IMG/VR virus record: IMGVR_UViG_3300008108_000002
Coordinates: 62,001-126,000 of that record
Strand: one strand, 5' to 3'
DNA: 64,000 nucleotides
Source: a virus
Part shown: positions 1-7,366 of the stretch, one piece after another
How positions within the stretch are numbered: position 1 is the first letter of the stretch
How the letters are laid out: every line of letters starts with the position of its first letter
Notes under the pieces: generated by a model
Database searches by the model: none
What the model saw: the letters and a program-made list of their open reading frames with translations, nothing else
What the model was told of the DNA's origin: nothing
Made by a program: the position numbers and the translations under genes

Positions 1-296
1 TCGTGGATCCAGCGCATTGCTGTTGCACGGTCCTTAGCACCAGCATCAATCAATGATTGAATCCGTTGCTCAAAAACAACAGTTGCAGTAGACTCTGCCT
101 CTTTACGGGCCTTGTCTTCGGCTTCAATAGCCACACGGAGTCCTTCAAATTCTGCATCAAAATCTGCCAGAGTCCAACCCGAAGTATCAACACCACGAGG
201 ACGAACACCATAAGCGTCCTTATACATATCCCAATATATAGATTGGGCTTGTTCCAACTGAGTCAACTCTTCCCAAGATTTGAATTCTGTAGTCAT
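1..296 (-). CDS. Conserved phage protein of unknown function, 3' part cut by window edge
   Basis: The frame is open from an ATG to the left edge, so at least 98 residues are visible and the C-terminus is missing. The protein starts MTTEFKSWEELTQLEQ and is rich in acidic and aromatic residues, followed by an Ala/Glu-rich helical stretch that could form a coiled coil. A GAGGA ribosome site lies 7 bases upstream, and a near-consensus sigma-70 promoter sits just before it. I recognise the general look of small acidic proteins of T4-like environmental phages but no function. It is the first gene after the uvsY-uvsX-ssb block reading leftward and has its own promoter, which suggests early expression. 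Confidence 0.75.
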   Translation of the reverse strand, partial: MTTEFKSWEELTQLEQAQSIYWDMYKDAYGVRPRGVDTSGWTLADFDAEFEGLRVAIEAEDKARKEAESTATVVFEQRIQSLIDAGAKDRATAMRWIH

Positions 297-328
297 TTGT
301 AGTCCTCTTTATCAGTTTCAATACAAGT

Positions 329-357
329 ATTGTATCACGGGACCCATTTATTGTCAA
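329..357 (-). promoter_or_regulatory. Near-consensus sigma-70 promoter
   Basis: Minus-strand TTGACA, exactly 17 bases, then TACAAT. It overlaps the stop codon of the upstream 279-residue gene and faces the partial gene at the left edge. The -10 is followed by a small palindrome (ATACAA-GTA-TTGTAT on the plus strand), which could be an operator. It belongs to a family of five similar promoters in this window, most sharing an AT-rich TAAAT just after the -35. Confidence 0.75.
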
Positions 358-1193
358 CCGTGTACTATTTCCCAATTTTTAATACTCAAGTATTCAAATC
401 CGTCTAAAGTCTTACAAAAAGTTGTTCCTGAGATTACAATTTGCTCATTTTTATTGAAAAAATGCTCCCAAAGCTTCAATAAAGTGTTGTTAGGTTGCAA
501 CGCAATCAATACTCCGGTTCCGTTTGTAGTTTTTAACCAATAATGATATGCATCCAATGATTTAGTTTTCCTACGTAAACGTCTTAATGGCGTAAGAACT
601 ATTGACTGCTGTTTACCGTTCATCTTATTATTTGTAGACCATTCTTGTTTAAGTACAAGTTCTGATTTAACCGCATCAAGTTTTACATCATAGTCATAGA
701 ATGATGGCAAGTAATAAGCCAATCCAAACATCTTATCTACAATTTTTTTACGATCACCGTGAACAAACTCATTAAGGTCTGTTCTATAACTAGTAAACCT
801 GGTGTTTACTAGTTTCATCATCATAATTTTTTTGCTGTAGTAGTTAGCAATAGTATCTGCTAATGTTCTGTCGTCTGCGGTTATGTTTCTAAACAATTCA
901 TTATCAGTAAGTTTAGTTACAGTACTAACACTATTTGCCCGCATTCTATTCCAAGTTACACTCAATGCTAGTACATCTTCTGTAAATTCGTAAATTTCAT
1001 ATTTTTTTACATTAGGATTAATTCTATAATCAAAGGTAAATAAATCATCTGCTTGTATGCCAGAAATTTGAGCGGATGACAAATTGATAGTGCTGTTTAA
1101 ACTACTCAAGTTAATGTTACCTAGAGAATTTGTACCTGCAGATATACCTGATGCACCGTACCCTGTTATTGAAGGACAAGATGTTGTAGACAT
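354..1193 (-). CDS. Hypothetical phage protein, 279 aa
   Basis: No family is recognised. Residues 1-50 are rich in Ser, Gly, Asn and Ile (GYGASGISAGTNSLGNINLSS), a low-complexity leader resembling fibre or virion proteins. Residues 55-279 look globular and basic, with a basic patch LRRLRRKTKS around residue 208. The gene starts at an ATG behind a plausible promoter and stands alone between the recombination operon and the left-edge gene. The end of its frame overlaps the -35 of the next promoter. Function unknown. Confidence 0.7.
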   Translation of the reverse strand: MSTTSCPSITGYGASGISAGTNSLGNINLSSLNSTINLSSAQISGIQADDLFTFDYRINPNVKKYEIYEFTEDVLALSVTWNRMRANSVSTVTKLTDNELFRNITADDRTLADTIANYYSKKIMMMKLVNTRFTSYRTDLNEFVHGDRKKIVDKMFGLAYYLPSFYDYDVKLDAVKSELVLKQEWSTNNKMNGKQQSIVLTPLRRLRRKTKSLDAYHYWLKTTNGTGVLIALQPNNTLLKLWEHFFNKNEQIVISGTTFCKTLDGFEYLSIKNWEIVHG

Positions 1194-1219
1194 TTAATTT
1201 ATTCCTATGTTTATGATAT

Positions 1220-1248
1220 ATTATATCACGGTGTTGATTAAACTACAA
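1220..1248 (-). promoter_or_regulatory. Probable sigma-70 promoter
   Basis: Minus-strand TTGTAG, 17 bases, then a perfect TATAAT, ending about 27 bases before the ATG of the 279-residue gene. The -10 is consensus and the -35 matches 4 of 6 positions. Confidence 0.5.
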
Positions 1249-1255
1249 TCACATC

Positions 1256-1714
1256 TTACCCGATTGTAATATCTTCCATTCCAGCTGTACGCAATCGTAC
1301 AATGTGACCTAGTTGCCATTGTTTTGCTTCAATGCCTTTAAGCACACCTAACCAACGATTACGTAGTAATGCAACTTCGTTGATAATGGTTTCATAGTCA
1401 ATGACTTCATCTTCGCCGTCAACATATTTTTCAGCATCACGACTTGTTAATGCACGATTATATGCTTCCAAATATTTTTGAAAGTGTTTACGTCGGATTT
1501 TTCGTAATTGTAAATTTAGATAACCCAACACAGCTTCAATTTCTTGAAGCTGGTTGAATCGATGTTCAGTAACTCCGGGCAATGCCGCAATGTTCTTTTC
1601 TACGTTACCATAGATTTTAACATCTTGCTTTGCAGATAATAACTCGTTTTCATAATGCGAGATAAAATCAGGAATTACTGATATACTTGCGCTTACTCTG
1701 GTGTACCAATTCAT
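1256..1714 (-). CDS. uvsY: UvsY-like recombination mediator
   Basis: At 152 residues the size fits T4 UvsY (137), which loads UvsX recombinase onto gp32-coated single-stranded DNA. The protein is mostly helical and charged, with basic patches around residues 75-85 (LRKIRRKHFQKY). Its second half has an acidic hinge (KYVDGEDEVIDYE) followed by a long helix (ALLRNRWLGVLKGIEAKQWQL), a layout seen in UvsY proteins of T4-like phages. Context supports the call: it follows uvsX with one small gene between, as recombination genes cluster in this group. I cannot confirm homology from residues alone; it may be another DNA-binding accessory protein. Confidence 0.6.
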   Translation of the reverse strand: MNWYTRVSASISVIPDFISHYENELLSAKQDVKIYGNVEKNIAALPGVTEHRFNQLQEIEAVLGYLNLQLRKIRRKHFQKYLEAYNRALTSRDAEKYVDGEDEVIDYETIINEVALLRNRWLGVLKGIEAKQWQLGHIVRLRTAGMEDITIG

Positions 1715-1717
1715 TGA

Positions 1718-1969
1718 TTACCAATCTTCGTCTTGGTCTTCATCTTCTTCAAATTCTTCGTAGTCTTCCTCAATATCATGTTGTTCAGCGTAACCTTTCA
1801 ATGCACCTAGCATCTCCTTGTCACCTCTGAACGCACTTTTGATATCGTCAGCTTCGTAGTTGTTATCAATCAATAAATTGATTAATGTGTCTGCGGCATC
1901 ACTACGTTCATTAAAATCAATATGTGAACGTAGTGCATCCCAAACTTCAGCAACAAAATCTAAACTCAT
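1718..1969 (-). CDS. Small acidic protein between uvsX and uvsY-like gene
   Basis: 83 residues. Residues 1-65 form a compact helical domain (VAEVWDALRSHIDFNERSDA). The last 18 are almost all Asp/Glu (EEDYEEFEEDEDQDEDW), an acidic tail like those of DNA mimics or SSB-type C-termini. The ATG overlaps the uvsX stop as ATGA, so translation is probably coupled to UvsX. Short proteins of this type sit beside uvsX in other T4-like environmental phages as far as I recall, but no function is known to me. A partner or regulator of the recombinase is a reasonable guess only. Confidence 0.7.
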   Translation of the reverse strand: MSLDFVAEVWDALRSHIDFNERSDAADTLINLLIDNNYEADDIKSAFRGDKEMLGALKGYAEQHDIEEDYEEFEEDEDQDEDW

Positions 1970-3039
1970 TCTGTACCCTCCTCCTCAGGTTGTACATTAC
2001 TTATCTTTGACGTTGACGTTGATTTTTGACTATACTCATTCATTACTTTATCTAAGCAACCATCAGTATTTGCTTCCCATGCTTTACGAAACTTCTTAAT
2101 GATTTCACCATCAAGTGTCGTATACACAAGACTGTTACCTTCTTTCTTAACAAGTTCAGCCTTCTCAATCATATCTAATAAGCCTGAGTAAGGGCTCATA
2201 CCTGTTTCATATGGAATCTTAACTTGCACTGATTCAAATGGTTTCGCATAGCGAGTTTTCATAATCTTACATGCCGCACGAATACCTCGCACATCACTAA
2301 TCTTATTACCATCTTCATCTTCTTTAAGTTTAAGTTTCTTCATAGCAACAACGATACTTGATGCGTAAACAAAACCTTGACCACCTGAGATTTTATCATC
2401 TGGATCAAACATATCTTGACTAGCATATGTGTGATTAGTAGCAACTAAGCCAATGTTCAATGAACCAAACATATTAACACAGTTACGAACAAGTGCTGTT
2501 AGTGCTTTAGGCTTACGACCCATGTCACCTTTCATATCACCTGCTTCAAACTGATTTACGTCTGTGGGGGTCAACAACATTCCCAATGAATCAAGTACAA
2601 ACAAGACTTTTGGTCTATCAGCCTCTGATAAATTTTTATAGTCTTTAACGAATGTTGAAATAGTCTTACCCACATCATCAATCATTGCCATGTTGAGTTT
2701 TAATAACTTATCTTCAGCAGTAGATACCTCTAATGCGTGTAACCATGCTTCGTCTAACGCATTCTCCGAATCAATGAGAACAACAAAGATTCCTTGTTGT
2801 TGTGCGTGTCGTATAAGGTTCCCGGAGCAAATAAAGGACTTGCCTGCACCGCTTTCACCAGCAAATACAGTAACCTTGCCCAAAGGAACCCCTTTGTTAA
2901 AATCACCACTAATAAGATAGTTAAGTGCGTAATTTCCTGTGCTAATCCAGTCAGTTGGGTCGTTGAATCCAATACTTAATCCTTCAATACTTTTTGTTAT
3001 ATCTTTTCTAAATTTACTAACATCGAATGGTTTTACCAA
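1966..3039 (-). CDS. uvsX: UvsX, RecA-like recombinase
   Basis: RecA/UvsX-type ATPase that forms filaments on single-stranded DNA and drives strand exchange for repair and recombination-dependent replication. The Walker A is GESGAGKS at residues 61-68 and the Walker B VLFVLDSLG ends near 152. A Gln/Gly-rich loop (KISGGQGFVYAS) fits the DNA-binding L2 region. Length 357 is close to T4 UvsX (391). The C-terminus is acidic (PEEEGTE). The start codon is TTG, chosen because a strong AGGAG site lies 6 bases upstream, no in-frame ATG occurs before the Walker A, and the upstream gene ends 1 base before. It is followed by the acidic protein and the UvsY-like gene, and preceded by gp32, its partners in T4. 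Confidence 0.95.
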   Translation of the reverse strand: MVKPFDVSKFRKDITKSIEGLSIGFNDPTDWISTGNYALNYLISGDFNKGVPLGKVTVFAGESGAGKSFICSGNLIRHAQQQGIFVVLIDSENALDEAWLHALEVSTAEDKLLKLNMAMIDDVGKTISTFVKDYKNLSEADRPKVLFVLDSLGMLLTPTDVNQFEAGDMKGDMGRKPKALTALVRNCVNMFGSLNIGLVATNHTYASQDMFDPDDKISGGQGFVYASSIVVAMKKLKLKEDEDGNKISDVRGIRAACKIMKTRYAKPFESVQVKIPYETGMSPYSGLLDMIEKAELVKKEGNSLVYTTLDGEIIKKFRKAWEANTDGCLDKVMNEYSQKSTSTSKISNVQPEEEGTE

Positions 3040-3040
3040 T

Positions 3041-3277
3041 TTAATCTCCTAGTTGTCTATGTATTAGTTTATCACTAAACGAAATTTTGTCAAGGTAGTC
3101 TGGGCATTGATCCGCAATTCTATCTAACTCATGTTCGTTCGGGAAGTGTCTTAGTGCGGCACGGGCACGGTCTCTTACAATACTTGGTACTCTAGGAGTC
3201 TTGCCCGGATCGCATAACTCTTCCAGTAGTTTTTTACCTTGCTTTAAAGCACGGTATCTTTCATCTGGTAATGTCAT
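3041..3277 (-). CDS. BPSL0761-like small protein
   Basis: 78 residues, starting MTLPDERYRALKQGKKLLEE and containing RDRARAALRHFPNEHELDRIA. This pattern (PDER-RA-----LL-EL ... VR--AR--LRHYP) resembles the BPSL0761 family of small proteins known mostly from beta- and gammaproteobacteria, whose function is not known. It sits between ssb and uvsX, and its last codons contain the ribosome site of uvsX, so the two are tightly linked. The match is by eye. If right, it hints at exchange with a proteobacterial host. Confidence 0.65.
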   Translation of the reverse strand: MTLPDERYRALKQGKKLLEELCDPGKTPRVPSIVRDRARAALRHFPNEHELDRIADQCPDYLDKISFSDKLIHRQLGD

Positions 3278-3319
3278 ATGTTCTCCTTAAGATGAGGGAG
3301 GTAACTCCCCCATTTTCTT

Positions 3320-4315
3320 TTAAGCAGTTTTTCTGGCACGAATCATTGCTAGAATGTCTTGTGCTTTGTCACTTGCCGGAGCTGTCTTAGGTACTTCAAT
3401 TGGTGCAGAAGTTGTAACTGGTGCATCATCCCAAGGAGCTGAAGATTCTGCTACTGGTGCTGTTGCGGGTGCCCTATTTTCAGTAGGAGCTGAATGTTGA
3501 TCCGCTGTCGACCCTGCAGGTGCTTCAAGTCCATATGGACGATAGTAATTGCCCCAACGTTCATTATCATAAGGACGACCATCAACCGATGCTTCAAACA
3601 TTTCTTTGATAATGTTTAACTCAGCCGCTGTTGGCTTCTTAGGTAAGAACTCAGACAAATCAAATAAACCATGTGCTTCGATTGCCGCTTGTTCTGCTTC
3701 TGTTAGTGTTGATTCTTTACGTGCCCAATTGCTTGTTGAATAATCAGCATAACCACCTTTGCTTGTTTTCTTAACGTTAAAGTCAAGACCACGCAAATAG
3801 TCTGTTGGTAATTCTTCAATCTCTGGGTCCATCAATCCAGCTTTAATAATTGGAATAATTTGTGGACTGATAATGAATCTGCGAATAGGATTCGCTGGTG
3901 TTTTGTCATCACCTAGTGGGTTCTGACGTACAAAACCTTGAAAGATATAACTGCGTTTCTTCCAATATTTGTTTGCTAGTTCTTTCAAACTTTCGTCTTT
4001 GTACCAAGGACGAACTTCTGCCAAGACAGGACAACTGTCCCCATACATCTCTACGCAGGGTACTTGTACTACAATTTGTTTTACATTAGGATCACCCTTA
4101 ACACCATTGAATGGGAGTTTGATGATTTGCTTTTCAACCCAGAAGAAATCGTTCTTTGTATTGCCATCAGGTAAGAAACGAATGGTAGCAGTTGTGCCTT
4201 CATCCATATTCCAATGTGCGTATACTGAGTTGTCAGATTGGGTGTTAGAACCCTTGTTGTTTGATTTGTTTTCTTGTGCCGAGATACGGGCACGAATTTC
4301 TGCTAATGAAGCCAT
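3320..4315 (-). CDS. 32: gp32-like single-stranded DNA-binding protein
   Basis: T4 gp32-type protein that coats single-stranded DNA in replication and recombination. Residues 32-35 (YAHWNMDEG follows) and 45-60 (IRFLPDG...FFWVEKQI) match the start of the gp32 core, and 87-98 (CVEMYGDSCPVL) its metal-binding loop region. The loop has only two Cys (87 and 95) and the protein contains no others, so the T4-type His-Cys3 zinc site looks incomplete. Residues 265-331 are a Pro/Ala/Thr/Ser linker with an amphipathic end (AQDILAMIRARKTA), not the strongly acidic tail of T4 gp32. The gene has a near-consensus host promoter and also a GATAAATAC element upstream, so it may be expressed both early and late. 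Confidence 0.88.
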   Translation of the reverse strand: MASLAEIRARISAQENKSNNKGSNTQSDNSVYAHWNMDEGTTATIRFLPDGNTKNDFFWVEKQIIKLPFNGVKGDPNVKQIVVQVPCVEMYGDSCPVLAEVRPWYKDESLKELANKYWKKRSYIFQGFVRQNPLGDDKTPANPIRRFIISPQIIPIIKAGLMDPEIEELPTDYLRGLDFNVKKTSKGGYADYSTSNWARKESTLTEAEQAAIEAHGLFDLSEFLPKKPTAAELNIIKEMFEASVDGRPYDNERWGNYYRPYGLEAPAGSTADQHSAPTENRAPATAPVAESSAPWDDAPVTTSAPIEVPKTAPASDKAQDILAMIRARKTA

Positions 4316-4391
4316 GATATTTTTCCTTATAAAATTGAGATGGTCTCTGTTTAATATTCGCCACTACCTATTAGTGACTAACACAAGAGTA

Positions 4392-4420
4392 AGTATAGCA
4401 GTACTTTACTCTCCTGTCAA
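4392..4420 (-). promoter_or_regulatory. Near-consensus sigma-70 promoter of the ssb operon
   Basis: Minus-strand TTGACA, 17 bases, TATACT, about 75 bases before the gp32 start. The spacer and -10 form an imperfect palindrome (GAGTAAAGTACTGC / TATACTTACTC) that could bind a dimeric regulator. A late-type GATAAATAC (minus strand) lies about 5 bases upstream of the -35. Confidence 0.75.
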
Positions 4421-4453
4421 TAGTATTTATCCCGATTAAGGGAAAATATAAAT

Positions 4454-5965
4454 TTATTTTATGTATTCTAACCCAATTAGTTTGTCCAATTGTTGTTCAA
4501 ACTGTTCTTCCAAACTAAACAAGTCTTTCTGAACTGGGATCTTACCTTGTTTTTTAATTTTACTATTTACAATATCTAAGAAGGTGTTCATCAATTCAAC
4601 ATCCACATCATCGTATTGATACAAGTAAGGAAGGTATTTTTCAACCATATCACGTACTTGTTCTTTTGGTATAGTATCTTCTAACTCTGGGTAACGACTA
4701 TAGAAATGTCTAATGATAATTGGAACGTTTTCCATAGCCCATTCTAAGAAGTCTGCATCATCATATTGTCGTAAATCTTCGTTCATTTGTGTAGGGTCTT
4801 TAGGTTCTTTTTCGTCATCTTTTGCTTGCATACCAAAACTACGTTGTCTCTCAAAGTCAGTATCTAGTTTAGATATATCAGGTCCTGCTTTAGCAGGTTT
4901 AGCTATTCCAGTTTTTGTGGCAGCAGCTACATCAGATGGACTAGCATTAGGTTTTAATTTGTTAATTTCTTTAGATGATGCTTTAAACATATCATCTACT
5001 GAGGGTACACGTTTCTTCTTAGTACGTGTTGTTGATTTTCTTACTTCAGGTGAGAATCTAAATTCAAGTTCATTAGTCAATGCAATTGCTTCTTGTTTAG
5101 TTTTTTCAACTTCTAGTTTAGCTTGTCCTACTTCTAGTTTAGCTTGTTCTACCTCTTTTTTAGAGTTGTCAACTTCTTTTTTTGTAGTATTCATGTAGTC
5201 ACTGAAGCCATCAAGTTCTTCTTTATATTTGTTAACTATTTGTGAATATTTTTTAAGTTCATCACCGTGTGTTCTTGTTTGAGCTTCAATATCTCCGCTC
5301 TTTTTAGTAATGTATTTTCTAAAACGTAATTCTTTAGCATCCAGTTTAGTCTGTGTATCATCTAGTCTAGCCATTACTGTGTTAAACATCTGGTCATCAA
5401 CCTGTTGTTTCTGTGACAATACAGCCAGTGCCAATTGAACTTTCTGCACTTCTTCATCACCTGCACCTTGTTTGATTTGGTTAACCTTATCAACAAGCTC
5501 TTTATATTTCTTTTCATCCATACCAGGTAATGTTTTTAATTTCTCTACATCAGCTAACATAGCTTCTACTTTATCAGCACTTGCTTTTGTAGTAGCCTGT
5601 TGTATTTCACCTGCAGGACGTAATTTGGCACTTAAATCTTTTAATCGTTGAACTTGTTGTTCAGTATCTTGTGCTACACGCTCATGGTCAGTTAGTTCTT
5701 GACCCAAATCTTGTAAGCTTCTACGTAACTTTTCATTTTCACGTTTCTGTGCATTGATAAGTTTGTTCTGTTCATAATCCATTTGTTCAGAGCTAGCTAA
5801 TTTATCAGCTACATACATTTGTAATGCTTGCTCTGGACTACGATCGGAATACTTTCTGGATGCCTGATATTGAATATCCTGATCTCTTGTTAGTGGACGA
5901 TCTTGTACTGCTTCATTAGCAATAATACTATCTGCCCAAGACTCTAATAGTTGAAGTTCTTTCAT
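4454..5965 (-). CDS. Long coiled-coil protein, unknown function
   Basis: 503 residues. Residues 60-300 are almost unbroken heptad-type helix, including near repeats KKEVEQAKLEVGQAKLEVEK. Residues 300-400 are a basic, low-complexity linker (RKSTTRTKKKRVPS). Residues 400-503 are a separate acidic helical domain (DADFLEWAMENVPIIIRHFYSRYPELED). The N-terminus MKELQLLESWADSII resembles the EELEEWADSVI motif in the next gene upstream. It starts 2 bases after that gene's stop with an AGGA site. A scaffold, prohead core or packaged head protein would fit the shape and position beside the terminase, but nothing proves it. Confidence 0.8.
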   Translation of the reverse strand: MKELQLLESWADSIIANEAVQDRPLTRDQDIQYQASRKYSDRSPEQALQMYVADKLASSEQMDYEQNKLINAQKRENEKLRRSLQDLGQELTDHERVAQDTEQQVQRLKDLSAKLRPAGEIQQATTKASADKVEAMLADVEKLKTLPGMDEKKYKELVDKVNQIKQGAGDEEVQKVQLALAVLSQKQQVDDQMFNTVMARLDDTQTKLDAKELRFRKYITKKSGDIEAQTRTHGDELKKYSQIVNKYKEELDGFSDYMNTTKKEVDNSKKEVEQAKLEVGQAKLEVEKTKQEAIALTNELEFRFSPEVRKSTTRTKKKRVPSVDDMFKASSKEINKLKPNASPSDVAAATKTGIAKPAKAGPDISKLDTDFERQRSFGMQAKDDEKEPKDPTQMNEDLRQYDDADFLEWAMENVPIIIRHFYSRYPELEDTIPKEQVRDMVEKYLPYLYQYDDVDVELMNTFLDIVNSKIKKQGKIPVQKDLFSLEEQFEQQLDKLIGLEYIK

Positions 5966-5966
5966 T

Positions 5967-7349
5967 TTATAGTCCTGACAATTTCTTAAATCTTAATAGC
6001 GGGTCAGCAATTAATTCTAGGCTTTCATTTTTGATAACGTCTTCAATATCACTTCCCATGCTAGCTCCGGTCATTGCTCCAGAAGGTGATTTAGTTAATA
6101 CTGCTCCAGCAATGCCACCCATTGTTGCTCCTGCCAAACCTTCATCAGTTTTTTCTTCTTTTTTCTTGTCTTTAGCCATTGCCGCATGTAGTCTACGTGC
6201 TAGGTCAGTCATATCAACTGGCTTCTTTTTAGCTTTAACACCAACACGTTTTACCATATCGTCAAAGTCTGCTGGATCATGTCGCCCTGCAATCTTTTCT
6301 TCTTCACCGAGCTCGGCCGGTTTCATGTCCATAGGCATAGCATCTTTATCCATATCGATTACACTATCAGCCCATTCTTCTAATTCTTGTACTTGTGGCA
6401 ACATAGGTGGAGAGCTAAGATTTTTCTTTAATCTATTCAATATTGGCATTGCACATTCAATTCTAGGATCAAGACTTGAATTCATAAACATTTCGTCTAG
6501 TCCGTCTTCTTGTTCTTGGTCCATTACTGCAGGACTCCAAGATTCAAAATAGGTAGAATATCCTTTACGACCTGACATTTTTTGCAATGTCTCACGTAAT
6601 TTCATATAATGATTGACACCCTCCGAGACTAAAGGTTGTGCGGCTTCATTAAATTGGTTGTTGCGAGTGGCACGAACAAATCCTGCCATCTTATCATATT
6701 CTTCACATAATTCCATAAGGTGATTCCATCTTTCATCATATGGTCTACCACCTTCAGCGATATGTCTTGCAAATGTCCTAGCTAATCCAGGCTTATTACT
6801 AGGAGCTAATACACGTTCACCAATTGCATTTTCAATGAATATTCTATCGATTTGACGGAAACGTTGTTCACCCTCTTCCATCTTTCTTTTATGTTTAATA
6901 ATCATCTTAGTTGTAGGGATATTGTCGCTGTAACTAGCTTTATTACCCATTGGGTAATAACCCTCATCTAACTGTTTAGTGTGTTCTCTTTTAGCCATAT
7001 CGTGCTTCAATCTATCAATGTTCTTGGTCTCAAAGCTTAGTTGATGCTTTTGAGAAAAATACTTAAACTGTCTCAATAAACTATACCATGATTCGCTATC
7101 ATCCTTACTAGTTTTGGGGCTGTTTGCGATTCCCTCACCAAAGTATACTACTAATTTATGCAGTCCATCAATACTGATAGTGGCAGTTCCGTAGTTTTCC
7201 CCATCAATTTCAAAGTCAAATTGAAAGACTTCTGCTTTTTCTGGTACAGGAATTTCTTTACCTGAGGTGTCTAGTAGCGTAGGTTTAAACCCACGGCTTT
7301 GTAGAAAATCGAATAATTCTGAATTTAATGAGTCGGCGTTTTTAGGCAT
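5967..7349 (-). CDS. Hypothetical protein downstream of terminase, 460 aa
   Basis: No family is recognised. Residues 1-110 look like a beta-rich domain (VFQFDFEIDGENYGTATISIDG). Residues 115-270 are helical and charged. Residues 320-335 carry the motif VQELEEWADSVIDMD, shared with the start of the next protein. The tail has a Gly/Ala stretch like a glycine-zipper (GLAGATMGGIAGAVL, about 413-427). Its ATG follows a GATAAATAC element by only three bases and shows no ribosome site, so the message may be leaderless. Operon position directly after terL suggests a head or packaging role. Confidence 0.75.
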   Translation of the reverse strand: MPKNADSLNSELFDFLQSRGFKPTLLDTSGKEIPVPEKAEVFQFDFEIDGENYGTATISIDGLHKLVVYFGEGIANSPKTSKDDSESWYSLLRQFKYFSQKHQLSFETKNIDRLKHDMAKREHTKQLDEGYYPMGNKASYSDNIPTTKMIIKHKRKMEEGEQRFRQIDRIFIENAIGERVLAPSNKPGLARTFARHIAEGGRPYDERWNHLMELCEEYDKMAGFVRATRNNQFNEAAQPLVSEGVNHYMKLRETLQKMSGRKGYSTYFESWSPAVMDQEQEDGLDEMFMNSSLDPRIECAMPILNRLKKNLSSPPMLPQVQELEEWADSVIDMDKDAMPMDMKPAELGEEEKIAGRHDPADFDDMVKRVGVKAKKKPVDMTDLARRLHAAMAKDKKKEEKTDEGLAGATMGGIAGAVLTKSPSGAMTGASMGSDIEDVIKNESLELIADPLLRFKKLSGL

Positions 7350-7352
7350 ATT

Positions 7353-7361
7353 GTATTTATC
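7353..7361 (-). promoter_or_regulatory. T4-type late promoter element
   Basis: GATAAATAC on the minus strand in the 17-base gap between terL and the 460-residue gene, three bases before the ATG. It differs from the T4 late consensus TATAAATA only at the first base. A start 5-7 bases downstream would fall at the ATG itself. Confidence 0.55.
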
Positions 7362-7366
7362 AAAGA

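Noticed and set aside
3296-3309. GGGAG-GTAA-CTCCC hairpin after the ssb gene as terminator
   Set aside because: Short stem and no U tract in the direction of transcription; could be a processing site but not convincing.
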